NCBI GenBank assembly: GCA_029259015.1 | Contig: JAPDJQ010000023.1 | Location: 1-36,875, forward strand | Direction of reading: 5' to 3' | Length of the DNA stretch: 36,875 nt | From: Thermoplasmatota archaeon | GTDB taxonomy: Archaea > Thermoplasmatota > E2 > UBA202 > JdFR-43 | Position numbers and translations under genes: made by a program | The notes under the pieces: generated by a model | Told to the model about the DNA's origin: nothing | The model's input: only the letters and a program-made list of their open reading frames with translations | Databases searched by the model: none | Shown here: piece by piece, positions 21,861 through 31,630 of the stretch | Layout: every line of letters starts with the position of its first letter | Numbering within the stretch: the stretch's first letter is position 1

Positions 21861-24800
21861 TCACACCAACCTCCTCAATACTAGCTTTGGTTCAATAATA
21901 AGCGATTGAAGTTCCTCAAGCAATAACTTGAAGGCATAACTCATTTCAACTGGACTTATTTTTGCATCATCGCCGCAAAGCAGACATTTTAGGAAACCTC
22001 TTCTTGTTTTGAATGCAATGTGTCCGCAATTTTCGCAAACATATTGTATTGTCAAATCAGATTCTTCAAGAAGCCTTTCCTTTATTGTCATCGAAGCTCC
22101 ATGTCCAATAAGACAATCTCTTTCCATTTCTCCAAATCTTAAGCCTCCTTCCCTCGCTCTTCCTTCTGTTGGCTGCCTTGTTAATATCTGTACAGGTCCT
22201 CTGCTTCTGGCATGTATCTTACCTGCAACCATGTGATGAAGCTTCTGATAATAAATGACTCCTACGAAAATGTCAGCCACATACATCTTGCCTGTTTCGC
22301 CATCATAAAGAACTTCCTTGCCATTATGCTTGAAACCATTTTTCACCAGTGCATCTCTCAGCACCTTCTCCGGCTCTCCTGAAAATGGAGTGCCATCAAC
22401 AAATCTTCCTTCCATGGCTCCTACCTTTCCTCCTATCATCTCCAGCACATGACCAACTGTCATTCTGCTCGGAATTGCGTGAGGATTGATTATTAAATCT
22501 GGCACAATGCCGTCTTCTGTGAAAGGCATATCCTCTGGGTCAACAATTAAGCCCAGCACTCCTTTTTGTCCATGCTTTGAAGCAAATTTATCTCCAAGCT
22601 CTGGAACCCTTTCATCTCTCACCTTTATTTTCACCATTCTTGCTCCGTTTAGTGTTTCTGAAAGTACGACAGTATCAACAAATCCTTTTTCTCCATGTCT
22701 CACTGTTATGGAAGTTTCCCTTCTCTTTTGTGGCACGAGTACATCCGTTGGCTCTTCAAGGAAACGAGGTGGCGAAGTTTTTCCAATTAAAACATCTCCT
22801 CCCTTCACCTCGCACTCAGGAGTTATTATGCCATCCTCTGCCAGATGAATGTAAGCTTCCTCGCTCCTCACACCTCTACACTCTGGATCAGGAATTTCGA
22901 AGTGGTCCTCCTGTCCGCCAGGATAGCGTTGCTCCTCAGCGGCATAAGTTCTGAAGAATGTACTCCTTGCTAATCCTCTATCTATTGAAGCACGATTCAT
23001 AATCAAAGCATCTTCCATATTATAGCCATGATAGCTCAAAACAGCAACAACAAAATTCTGCCCGGCTGGGCGGCGGTGGAAGTTAATGTATTTGGCAGAA
23101 TAAGTTCTAACAATAGGCACTTGTGGATAATGAAGGAGATGGCCTCGCGTATCAGGTCTTTTTCTATAATTTGCTGCAGCGAATCCCAACGACTGCTTAC
23201 CCATTCCAGCTCCCATTGTAATACGGGGTGATGAATTATGTTCAGCATATGGAACTAAGCTCGCTCCTACGCCAAGAATGCAGAGAGGATCAATTTCCAT
23301 GTGAGTATGCTCTGGAGTTAAATCCTCCTCGCGCAAAGCAATATATGCATTTTCTTCCTCCTCAGTATCAATATATTCGATTACTCCCATATTTATTAAA
23401 TCGCTCCATGATAACTCGCCTCTTTTAACTTTCTCTCTCATTTCCTTGGTGTAAAGAAGCTTACCATTCTTGACAATAAACAGTGGCCTTCTAACCCTTC
23501 CTGGATCACAGTTTACAACTACATCATTGCTGTCCTCGTAATAGCATACATTTATTTCCTTATCAATTTCTCCTCTTCTCCTCCTTTCTCTTATTTCCTC
23601 AACAAGTTTCTTTCCATCAGGATGAATGCCAATTAAATCGCCATTTAAATAAACTCTTGCTCCCTTCAGCCCTTTCTTTACTTCCATAACTCCCATTTTA
23701 GTTAGTTCTTTTTCAACTTCTTCCTCAGGATATCCTTCAGAAATTTCAACAGTTAATGCTAAATTCTTCACTAGTCCACAGTTGGGCCCTTCTGGTGTTT
23801 CATTTGGACACAGTCTCCCCCAGTGTGTAGAGTGTAAGTCTCTTGCTTCAAAGTGTGGCTGAGAGCGAGTTAATGGGGAGGTAACCCTTCTCAAATGACT
23901 TATTGTGGATAGATTGGAAGTTCTATCAAGCAGTTGGCTTACGCCTGTTCTTCCACCAACCCAGTTGCCAGTAGCCATCGCATGATGAATGCGCTGGTCA
24001 AAAACATCCTGCCTTACATGAGGTTTTATTCTCAACTCCTCCAAATCTTTTCCTCTTGCATAAAGTCTTTCAAGTTGATATTTCAAATCCTTGCATAATG
24101 CAACGAAAGCCACTCTAAACAAATCCTCCATTAAGTCTCCAGCCAACTTAAGGCGTTTGTTGGCATAGTGGTCTTTATCATCTTCTCTTCTGTATCCAAG
24201 AGCCAATTCAAGCACAGCTTCTCCCATTCTTGCAAGGAAAATGCCTTTTCTTATTCGGTCTTTTGTTTCGTTTCCCAAGTGTGGCAGTATTGTTCTGTCC
24301 AGCAATTCTTTTACTCTCTCCCTTCTATATTCCTTTGCTTGCCCGCCTGCTATTTTCTTTCCAATGAAATCTATTGCTTCTTCCTCATTTGTTACTCCAT
24401 ATTCTTCTTCGCACGCCTCAATATTGGCGAGAACAAAAACTTCCGTTTCAGGGTATGAAGCCATATTGTCAAATATTGTTGGATTATCCAAACCGAGGGC
24501 TTTTAAAATAATTATAAGAGGAATCTGACTGGCAACGTTTGGTAAGGTGGTCATAAGCATGCCATCTTTTCTTTTCTCAACAACAATAAGGCTTCTGAAA
24601 CCTTCTTTCTGAGAGAAAACCTGGGCTGTTTCCACTTCATATCCATATCTGTTAGTTTTTTCTGTTAGCACTCTATTTGACGCCAGATCTTCCAGTGTTA
24701 TCAGAACCCTTTCTGTTCCGTTTATTATAAAATATCCTCCTGGGTCTAAAGGATCTTCCTGCAGTTCTATAAGTTTCTTTTCGTATTCCTCGTCATTTAA

Positions 24801-25235
24801 TTTTCTTCCAGCTTCCTCCTCCAGAACCTCCCTTGAAATATTGCATTTCTGAGACCTAACCATTATCGGAAGATGACCTATTTTTGCTTCTTCTGCCAAA
24901 TCATCTCTCACCTTGCCATCTATTACAGGAATAAATTCAAGAAAGACAGGCGCCTCATATGTTAAGTCTCTTAGCCTTGCTTCCATTGGTGTTATTGGAT
25001 GCTCCTCGCCTGTTGCTTCTTTCACCATCGGCTTTCCTACTCTTATTTTGCCCAGCTTGACTTTATATCCCTCTATCTCTGGATGTATGTATCCTCTTTC
25101 CAGTCCCTCGCCTTCTCCTATCCTTGTTGAATTTACTATGTTCTGCAGCCTTCTGTTCAGGAAATCGTTATAGGATGCTATTTGATGATTTACTATACTC
25201 CTCTCCCTATAAAATGCGTCTATTACTTCTCTCAT
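21861..25235 (-). CDS. rpoB: DNA-directed RNA polymerase subunit B (unsplit)
   Basis: Single 1124 aa [52 protein letters not shown]-terminal CENCGH...CLLCG. Confidence 0.97.
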   Translation of the reverse strand: MREVIDAFYRERSIVNHQIASYNDFLNRRLQNIVNSTRIGEGEGLERGYIHPEIEGYKVKLGKIRVGKPMVKEATGEEHPITPMEARLRDLTYEAPVFLEFIPVIDGKVRDDLAEEAKIGHLPIMVRSQKCNISREVLEEEAGRKLNDEEYEKKLIELQEDPLDPGGYFIINGTERVLITLEDLASNRVLTEKTNRYGYEVETAQVFSQKEGFRSLIVVEKRKDGMLMTTLPNVASQIPLIIILKALGLDNPTIFDNMASYPETEVFVLANIEACEEEYGVTNEEEAIDFIGKKIAGGQAKEYRRERVKELLDRTILPHLGNETKDRIRKGIFLARMGEAVLELALGYRREDDKDHYANKRLKLAGDLMEDLFRVAFVALCKDLKYQLERLYARGKDLEELRIKPHVRQDVFDQRIHHAMATGNWVGGRTGVSQLLDRTSNLSTISHLRRVTSPLTRSQPHFEARDLHSTHWGRLCPNETPEGPNCGLVKNLALTVEISEGYPEEEVEKELTKMGVMEVKKGLKGARVYLNGDLIGIHPDGKKLVEEIRERRRRGEIDKEINVCYYEDSNDVVVNCDPGRVRRPLFIVKNGKLLYTKEMREKVKRGELSWSDLINMGVIEYIDTEEEENAYIALREEDLTPEHTHMEIDPLCILGVGASLVPYAEHNSSPRITMGAGMGKQSLGFAAANYRKRPDTRGHLLHYPQVPIVRTYSAKYINFHRRPAGQNFVVAVLSYHGYNMEDALIMNRASIDRGLARSTFFRTYAAEEQRYPGGQEDHFEIPDPECRGVRSEEAYIHLAEDGIITPECEVKGGDVLIGKTSPPRFLEEPTDVLVPQKRRETSITVRHGEKGFVDTVVLSETLNGARMVKIKVRDERVPELGDKFASKHGQKGVLGLIVDPEDMPFTEDGIVPDLIINPHAIPSRMTVGHVLEMIGGKVGAMEGRFVDGTPFSGEPEKVLRDALVKNGFKHNGKEVLYDGETGKMYVADIFVGVIYYQKLHHMVAGKIHARSRGPVQILTRQPTEGRAREGGLRFGEMERDCLIGHGASMTIKERLLEESDLTIQYVCENCGHIAFKTRRGFLKCLLCGDDAKISPVEMSYAFKLLLEELQSLIIEPKLVLRRLV

Positions 25236-25474
25236 ATTATCTCCTTACTCACAACACGATAAGCGACACTTATACCAGCAGTAGGACTTTTCCTTATTAT
25301 TTTAATTACATCTCCCTCCTTCGCATTTATGGCTTTTGCCACAGGGTCATCAATGCGGATGCGAGGGAGTTGTTCTTTTTTAATATTATATGTTTTGAGC
25401 AGTTTTTCAACTTCCTCTTCTGATAAAATCTCATGATGCGGCACGAGCTCATGCTTTAGTATATCTATCTTCAT
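25232..25474 (-). CDS. rpoH: DNA-directed RNA polymerase subunit H
   Basis: [21 protein letters not shown]...[40 protein letters not shown]. Confidence 0.95.
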   Translation of the reverse strand: MKIDILKHELVPHHEILSEEEVEKLLKTYNIKKEQLPRIRIDDPVAKAINAKEGDVIKIIRKSPTAGISVAYRVVSKEII

Positions 25475-25523
25475 TTTTCTACCCCTATATTATTATCTCG
25501 CATATTTTAATTTTTGGGTCATA

Positions 25524-25627
25524 CGGGCCTGAGGGGATTTTCTAGCTGCTTGCCTCGCAAGCAGGCATTCGAACCCCTGGCCACCTGGTTAAAAGCCAGG
25601 TGCTCTACCTAGCTGAGCTACAGGCCC
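25524..25627 (-). tRNA. tRNA-Lys(TTT) interrupted in the T-loop by an apparent intron (25538-25567)
   Basis: Minus strand: gggcctg ta gctc agctaggta gagc a cctgg CTTTTAA ccagg tggcc agggg ttcgaa [30 nt] t cccct caggccc g; removing the 30 nt restores a perfect T-arm and acceptor stem. Confidence 0.9.
25538..25567 (-). other. Putative noncanonical tRNA intron between positions 59 and 60 (30 nt)
   Basis: Intron tgcctgcttgcgaggcaagcagctagaaaa; perfect 8-bp inner stem CTGCTTGC-GAG-GCAAGCAG; AAU at both junctions; UUCG/AGAA central helix (3 bp plus G-A) giving a relaxed bulge-helix-bulge. Confidence 0.8.
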
Positions 25628-25772
25628 TTCCCCACTGTTGCATATACCGCCCAATATAAATTTTTTTCTATTAAAGTATGGAAATTTGGCATAATATTAA
25701 ACTTATATAAAATGCGATATCTGGCGATAACTATTTAAAATTCGTTTATATAATATTTTCGGAGGCATAAAA

Positions 25773-27389
25773 ATGAAGAAAAAAGCGATATTAGTTGGGA
25801 TATTGGTTATAGCAATGGCATTAAGTGCAGTGAACTTTGGAGAGGCAAGCGAGGGCAATGAAGCGCCCTTCAAGGATGCAGTTAAGGTCACGCCAAATAT
25901 TTTGAGGCTGGGAGAGACAGCAATGCTGAATCAGGGGAATGTTTTGATTACGCCAAATAGCCCCGAAGAGGATATTTTGCCAGCTATCACGGTAGATGGC
26001 AATGGCAAGATCGGTGTTACATGGACACATGAAATATCAGCAATAGAATCAGACATAGGCCTTGCATACTCTACAGATAACGGCGAAACATGGGTGTCGA
26101 ATGTTGTTTCATTAGAGGGATTCCAGTATTATGCAGACATGGCATATGTCACAGGTAGCAAATATGAAGGGGGCGGCGATTTTGATGGATTCTGGGGAAT
26201 ATGTCTAGATACATCTACAGAGAGCGGACAGTTCTGGATGATTTCTGATATAACAGATGAGTCCACATATGAATTCTATTCCTTCACTGAAGGTGCTTTG
26301 CCAGGAGCAACATATGCAAGCATAGAAGATGATACATGGTATCCAATGACTTACTTCGAGGGTATTGTTGGGCCTGTGCACTTTTACATTGATGATGACC
26401 AGAACATGAACCAGGGAATAATGTTATTCTGGATGGGTGGAGATTTATCCGGATATGTATATAACTGGGATGCTGAAAGCGTGCTTGATACTGCTCCAGC
26501 TCAGGATCCAGATATGGCATGCATACATGACAGCGACCCAGCATGGACCGAGAATGATTTCTTCTACATAGTTTGTCAGCACAATAATGAGGATACAGGA
26601 AAAGCTGAAATTGTATATAAGAGATGCGTTCCTGTTCAGGAGGCAGATATTGAATTTGTTGCAGAACAATATTATTTAGTCAGTGGCGATTTCGATGCCG
26701 CTCATCCAGACATTGATGCATCTGGAAGCAATGTAGTTGTTGTTTTCATGAGCAACGATAACGTCTATGGAGACTGGGACATAAAATGTGCTTACAGCAG
26801 TGATTATGGCAAGACATGGGAGATAAGTGATGTTGCAGCAGAGCATCCAGTAGATGAAACATATCCTGCTGTATATCTTGCAGGAAACACTGTCTATTGT
26901 ATATACATAAAGGAGGGCAATCTTTACTTGGTAAAATCAACAGATGGCGGAGCAACTTGGGAGGAGCCAGAGCAGATAAATGAAGTGGATGGAACAGTTG
27001 TCGCAGAAGAAAACGCTGCTGACATATGCAGTAAGGGCATAGTATGGACAGATAACAGAAATGGAAATAAAGACATTTACTTCGCTCCATTACCAGCACC
27101 AATAATAACAATAGGCATTTCAGGAGGATTTGGAGTCAAAGCAACAATAAGCAATGAAGGAACAGAAGCAGCAGAAAATCTAGCATGGAGCGTTGATTTA
27201 TCTGGTGCAGTATTCATAGGCAAGCATGCTGAAGGAACAATCGATACACTAAATCCAGGAGAGAGCGTAACAGTAGGTCCAGGATTAGTATTTGGAATAG
27301 GGCCAACAACAATAACAGTAAATGCAGGAGGAGTAACAGCAACAGCAAGCGGCTTCGTGCTTGGCCCATTGGTGCTTGGCGTGAGCTAA
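25773..27389 (+). CDS. Secreted protein with BNR/Asp-box (sialidase-like) repeats and a C-terminal beta-rich domain
   Basis: Signal peptide MKKKAILVGILVIAMALSAVNFGEA; AYSTDNGETW, AYSSDYGKTW, KSTDGGATW Asp-boxes; GGAGG ribosome-binding site upstream. Confidence 0.8.
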   Translation: MKKKAILVGILVIAMALSAVNFGEASEGNEAPFKDAVKVTPNILRLGETAMLNQGNVLITPNSPEEDILPAITVDGNGKIGVTWTHEISAIESDIGLAYSTDNGETWVSNVVSLEGFQYYADMAYVTGSKYEGGGDFDGFWGICLDTSTESGQFWMISDITDESTYEFYSFTEGALPGATYASIEDDTWYPMTYFEGIVGPVHFYIDDDQNMNQGIMLFWMGGDLSGYVYNWDAESVLDTAPAQDPDMACIHDSDPAWTENDFFYIVCQHNNEDTGKAEIVYKRCVPVQEADIEFVAEQYYLVSGDFDAAHPDIDASGSNVVVVFMSNDNVYGDWDIKCAYSSDYGKTWEISDVAAEHPVDETYPAVYLAGNTVYCIYIKEGNLYLVKSTDGGATWEEPEQINEVDGTVVAEENAADICSKGIVWTDNRNGNKDIYFAPLPAPIITIGISGGFGVKATISNEGTEAAENLAWSVDLSGAVFIGKHAEGTIDTLNPGESVTVGPGLVFGIGPTTITVNAGGVTATASGFVLGPLVLGVS

Positions 27390-27555
27390 CTCCTCTCTTT
27401 TTCTTCCTTTTTATATTTCTTGAATTTTGTTTGATTTTTTAATTGTATTTGCTGAAATTGATAAAAAACAGCAGTAACTTTTCCATTTTTGCATATCGAA
27501 AAATTCTGTGTGAAAAGATTTAAGTTTTGATTTTGATTACAGCAGTGGTGATTTG

Positions 27556-28902
27556 ATGGAGAAGAAGGTAACAGTTGAGGAGTTGTTAGAAAAAGCGAAA
27601 AAACCCGCTCAGGATGCAATGAAATTACATCCTTTTTATAAAGGAAAAATACAGATAATGCCAAAATGCGCTGTAAGAAGTTATGATGATTTTGCTATAT
27701 GGTATACTCCTGGCGTGGCTGAGCCATGCAAGGATATTGCCAAAAACCCTGAGAGAGTTTTTGATCACACAAACAAAGGGAATTATGTTGCAGTCATAAG
27801 TGATGGCACTCGTGTTCTTGGCTTGGGAGATATCGGCCCATTAGCAGGCTTGCCTGTAATGGAAGGAAAAGCCCTGCTTTTCAAATATCTTGGAGGCGTA
27901 GATGCATTTCCTGTAATGATAGATACAAAAGATCCTGATGAGTTCATTCAGGCAGTTAAGTGGGTAGCCCCAACATTTGGAGGAATAAATCTTGAAGATA
28001 TAGCGTCACCTAAATGCTTCTATATTTTAGATAGGCTGAGAGAAGAGCTTGATATTCCTGTATGGCACGATGATCAGCAAGGAACAGCCGCAATAACTCT
28101 TGCTGGAATAATAAATGGACTTAAAGTAGTTGGCAAAAAACTCAATGAGGTGACATATTCTATTATTGGAGCTGGGGCAGCCAATATATGTTTGATAAGG
28201 ACATTGATAAAGGCTGGTGTACCACCCGGCAATATAATAGCTGTTGATTCAAAGGGAATACTTCATCCAAACAGGGAAGATATAGAAGAACTCAAAGAAA
28301 AAAATCCTTACAAATATGAAATTGCAATGAAGACAAATGCTGAAGGTAGAACAGGAGGCATTCCAGAGGCAATAAAAGGAACAGATGTATGCGTAGCTGC
28401 TTCAAAGCCTGGTCCTGGCACCATAAAGAAGGAATGGGTTGCTGAAATGAATGATGATGCAGTAATGTTTGCTGAAGCAAATCCCATTCCAGAGATATGG
28501 CCATGGGAAGCTAAAGAAGCAGGAGTGAGAGTATTTGGAACAGGAAGAAGCGATTTTCCAAACCAAGTTAACAATAGCCTTGGCTTTCCAGGCATATTCA
28601 GGGGAACTTTAGATGTAAGGGCTAAGACAATAACAGATGAAATGCATATTGCAGCAGCATACGCCATAGCAGAAGTAGCAGAAAAGAAAGGGCTTAGCGA
28701 GGATTATATTGTGCCAACAATGGATGATTGGGAAGTTTTTCCATATGAAGCGGCAGCTGTGGCAATGAAAGCAATAGAGCAGGGAATAGCAAGAAGGAAG
28801 CTAAGCAGACAGGAAGTATATGAAATGGCAGAGGAAACAATAAAACTTGCCAGAGAGCAGACACAGGCATTAATGAAACACGGGTTCATAAAAGTCCCAT
28901 GA
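27556..28902 (+). CDS. Malic enzyme (malate dehydrogenase, oxaloacetate-decarboxylating)
   Basis: [71 protein letters not shown] at 27556 preferred over in-frame TTG at 27553. Confidence 0.95.
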   Translation: MEKKVTVEELLEKAKKPAQDAMKLHPFYKGKIQIMPKCAVRSYDDFAIWYTPGVAEPCKDIAKNPERVFDHTNKGNYVAVISDGTRVLGLGDIGPLAGLPVMEGKALLFKYLGGVDAFPVMIDTKDPDEFIQAVKWVAPTFGGINLEDIASPKCFYILDRLREELDIPVWHDDQQGTAAITLAGIINGLKVVGKKLNEVTYSIIGAGAANICLIRTLIKAGVPPGNIIAVDSKGILHPNREDIEELKEKNPYKYEIAMKTNAEGRTGGIPEAIKGTDVCVAASKPGPGTIKKEWVAEMNDDAVMFAEANPIPEIWPWEAKEAGVRVFGTGRSDFPNQVNNSLGFPGIFRGTLDVRAKTITDEMHIAAAYAIAEVAEKKGLSEDYIVPTMDDWEVFPYEAAAVAMKAIEQGIARRKLSRQEVYEMAEETIKLAREQTQALMKHGFIKVP

Positions 28903-29231
28903 AAGATGCCATAGAAGAGAGCCAGGAAGGAAGTATAATTCATATAAAGGTGAAGATAGGCAATAAAAATAGATTTCCTGCAGGATATGATGAATGGAGG
29001 CATAGGATAGAAATTGAAATTGATGAAGAGCCAGTGAAAGGAAAGGCGAATAGAAAGATAGTTGAAATATTGGCAGCCTATTTCAATCTGAAAAAAGAAG
29101 ATATAGAGATAATACATGGAAAAAAATCAAGGGAAAAAGAGATTTTAGTAAAAAAGAAAAAGGATGAAGTATTGCATATATTGAAAAATGGATTGCAGGG
29201 TAGCGCTGGAGGAAATAGAAAAGGCAATTGA
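28899..29231 (+). CDS. DUF167/YggU-family protein
   Basis: IHIKVKIGNKNRF...EIEIDEEPVKGKANRKIVEILAAYFNLKKEDIEIIHGKKSREKEILV; 4-nt overlap with malic enzyme gene. Confidence 0.85.
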   Translation: MKDAIEESQEGSIIHIKVKIGNKNRFPAGYDEWRHRIEIEIDEEPVKGKANRKIVEILAAYFNLKKEDIEIIHGKKSREKEILVKKKKDEVLHILKNGLQGSAGGNRKGN

Positions 29232-29598
29232 GGAGATAAGAGATAAAAATAGAAATACACCCATCATTGTGGAAGGAGAAAAAGATGTTAGAGCGCTGAA
29301 TAGCCTTGATATAAATGGAGACATAATTACTGTGCATTGCGGAATGGAAATAGCAAATTTGTGCGATTACATTGCTTCTCATTACAAGGAAATTATAATA
29401 TTAACTGATTGGGATAGAAAAGGGTGGCAGCTGTGCAGGAAAATAGAGAAGAATCTTAAAGGAAGAACAAAATGCATAACAGAATATCGTCTAATATTTG
29501 CAAAAAATGCAATGGTTAAGGATATAGAAAGCATACCCACCTTTCTTAAAAATCTCAGAAATAAAGTAAATAGAAGGCGCAATTATTTCAGAGACTGA
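29188..29598 (+). CDS. Small stand-alone Toprim-domain protein
   Basis: TPIIVEGEKDVRALNSL (catalytic Glu) and IIILTDWDRKG (DxD) motifs. Confidence 0.8.
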   Translation: MDCRVALEEIEKAIEEIRDKNRNTPIIVEGEKDVRALNSLDINGDIITVHCGMEIANLCDYIASHYKEIIILTDWDRKGWQLCRKIEKNLKGRTKCITEYRLIFAKNAMVKDIESIPTFLKNLRNKVNRRRNYFRD

Positions 29599-29870
29599 AA
29601 AGTTATTTTGAGTTTTTCTGCAAATTCTTTCGCCTTTTTATTCATTTTAGGCAGAGCATCTATAAATTTCAATAAGCTTATGTGATGTTTCCCAAAATAA
29701 ATACCCGAGCCAAAACCAATCAAGTCGTTGTTTTTTATTGTTTCTTCATTTGCTTTTCCTACATTTAAAAGTTCTGCATCTAAAACTCTAGCAATTTCTC
29801 TAGCAATTTTTTCCGTATTGCCGTGATGTATAGAAACATATAGTATCGCTGTCCTCATTTTCTCCCTCAA
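29583..29870 (-). pseudogene. Flavodoxin-like protein, apparently internally deleted (95 aa); intact small protein or decayed gene
   Basis: AILYVSIHHGNTEKIAREIA...NDLIGFGSGIYFGKHHISLLKFIDALPKMNKKA runs directly into KEFAEKLK, which resembles the C-terminal end of this family. Confidence 0.55.
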
Positions 29871-30331
29871 AAAATTTTTGCGATAATATTGCAGATTTTT
29901 TCAAGAAATTGTTTGTCTTCATGGGTAAATGGAGCATATGAATGTGAATCTATATCTAACTCTCCAACAATTTTTTCATTTTTGAAAATTGGAACAACAA
30001 TTTCGGATTTTACTGCTGGACTGCATGATAAATAATTTTTTTCCTTTGAAACATCCTGCACGATAAAGGTATGCCTTTTTTCCGCAGCCTGCCCGCATAT
30101 CCCCTTTCCAAATGGTATTCTGACATGTTCTGTTGGCTCTCCTGAAAAAGGGCCAAGTACTAATTCATTTTTTGATTCATCAGCAATATAAAATCCGACC
30201 CAGTCATAATATGGCACCTCATTTCTCAGCAGTACACATATTCTCATAAGCTTTTCATTTCTATCTGAGGAATCATCCACAATTTCTTTTACTTTTTTGA
30301 TGAGATTATCGAATATCTCTTTCTTATCCAT
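29867..30331 (-). CDS. GAF-domain protein, free methionine-(R)-sulfoxide reductase (fRMsr)-like
   Basis: YDWVGFYIAD...LVLGPFSGEPTEHVRIPFGKGICGQAAE...YLSCSPAVKSEIVVPIFKNEKIVGELDIDS; conserved Cys residues present. Confidence 0.82.
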   Translation of the reverse strand: MDKKEIFDNLIKKVKEIVDDSSDRNEKLMRICVLLRNEVPYYDWVGFYIADESKNELVLGPFSGEPTEHVRIPFGKGICGQAAEKRHTFIVQDVSKEKNYLSCSPAVKSEIVVPIFKNEKIVGELDIDSHSYAPFTHEDKQFLEKICNIIAKIF

Positions 30332-30395
30332 TTTATCATCCTCAATATTAACTTTTACTTAAAGTATTTTTCTTGAACTAAATAAATGGAAACTA

Positions 30396-31118
30396 ATGCA
30401 AAAGCAATTAAATAGCAAATCTATTTGCTATGTGGAACTAAATACTCTACTCCTGCCCCTGGGTGTAATACCCTCACTTTTTCTGCTTTACCTAATTATA
30501 GGAGAAAGAGAAGGAAAATTCAAGGAGAAAAGCATCATCATAGTATATATTGGGGGTATTATTTTGGGCAGCGTTATATACATAATGGAAGGGATGATTC
30601 TATATCTTATGATTACAGGAGACGTATATCTTAATCTTATCATAATTTTTTCTTTTATTTTTTCATTTCTAGATCAGCTGGTTAAGCTAGCAGTTCTTAA
30701 TCTATCTGCTCTATCTGACAGTGGCTTGCCCCTGTACGGAGCTTCTTTCAGTCTGGGTTTTTCTTCTGTATTTGCTCCTCTCCTCTTTGGAAGAACTTTA
30801 GAAGTTGGATTGGAAAATGCAATGCTTGTTGCGCTGCCATTTTCAGTAATGTTAATTAACTGTTCAATTGGAATTATTATTGGTACGGGGGTAAAAAGAA
30901 ATATGCGTGGAAAATATTTTGGGCTAGCAACAGTTGCTGGCATGATTATATGGATTACAGTGATTATATCAATAGTTTACTCTCTTGCTGGAGAATCTGT
31001 TATATCTGCTATTTTTTCGGTATGTTCAATAGTTATTTCTTCTTTTGCATTTATTACAGTATATAAAAAGCATCTTCCTTATGCAATGATGGATAGAAGA
31101 GAGTTGCGGAAGCTGTAA
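30396..31118 (+). CDS. Polytopic membrane protein of unknown function (start uncertain; in-frame GTG at 30432 possible)
   Basis: 240 aa, about six to seven hydrophobic segments. Confidence 0.7.
   Translation: MQKQLNSKSICYVELNTLLLPLGVIPSLFLLYLIIGEREGKFKEKSIIIVYIGGIILGSVIYIMEGMILYLMITGDVYLNLIIIFSFIFSFLDQLVKLAVLNLSALSDSGLPLYGASFSLGFSSVFAPLLFGRTLEVGLENAMLVALPFSVMLINCSIGIIIGTGVKRNMRGKYFGLATVAGMIIWITVIISIVYSLAGESVISAIFSVCSIVISSFAFITVYKKHLPYAMMDRRELRKL
30412..30431. promoter_or_regulatory. Perfect 9-bp inverted repeat with 2-nt spacer (operator-like)
   Basis: ATAGCAAAT-CT-ATTTGCTAT; flanked by direct repeats GAACTAAATA at 30375-30384 and 30435-30444. Confidence 0.55.
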
Positions 31119-31151
31119 AAGTTTATAAAGGGATAAAAAATAACTCCTTAG

Positions 31152-31628
31152 ATGAACCAGAAAAATTTACTGAAAATAGTTGTTATTGCATCAATACTCT
31201 ATTTCATATGGCTATTTATTGTTGCCTTAAATGAGACAATGAATGGCAGCAAAATATTATTATCTTTAAAGACGTGGAGTCTGATAGGTGTGGTTGTGTA
31301 TGTATTTTTTTTGTTTATTGAAATTATGGTGTATATTACCACTCCAAAAAAAGAAACAAAAGAAATTAAGTTAGTGTCAGAAGTAATAAAAAAGATTGTG
31401 TGCAACAGTTGTCATACTACTTTTACCATAACAGATACAGGAGTGAGACCAATGAAATATGTGTGTCCGAACTGCGGCAAAGAAGGAGTGCTGAGGGGCA
31501 AGAAAGTTAAGGGAATCGTTAAAACAATTACATGTTCAAGTTGTGGCGATAAGTTTGAAATAATTGATACAGGAGAAAGGCCCCTCACCTATCAATGTCC
31601 ATCATGTCATTATGAGGGAGTTGTATAA
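31152..31628 (+). CDS. Two-TM membrane protein with tandem zinc ribbons
   Basis: Two hydrophobic helices, then duplicated CxxCxxxFxIxDTGxRPxxYxCPxCxxEGV units. Confidence 0.8.
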   Translation: MNQKNLLKIVVIASILYFIWLFIVALNETMNGSKILLSLKTWSLIGVVVYVFFLFIEIMVYITTPKKETKEIKLVSEVIKKIVCNSCHTTFTITDTGVRPMKYVCPNCGKEGVLRGKKVKGIVKTITCSSCGDKFEIIDTGERPLTYQCPSCHYEGVV

Positions 31629-31630
31629 TA

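Noticed and set aside
21991-25423. Numerous 60-125 aa plus-strand ORFs opposite rpoB/rpoH
   Set aside because: Antisense to highly conserved RNAP genes; compositional shadows with no recognisable motifs.
25524-25627. tRNA-Lys as a pseudogene or permuted/split tRNA
   Set aside because: All stems are intact and in normal order, and excising the 30 nt restores a perfect T-arm with BHB-compatible junctions; an intron is the simpler reading.
30396-31118. PrsW-type intramembrane protease identity for the membrane protein
   Set aside because: No clear EE/H catalytic motifs; left as unknown membrane protein.
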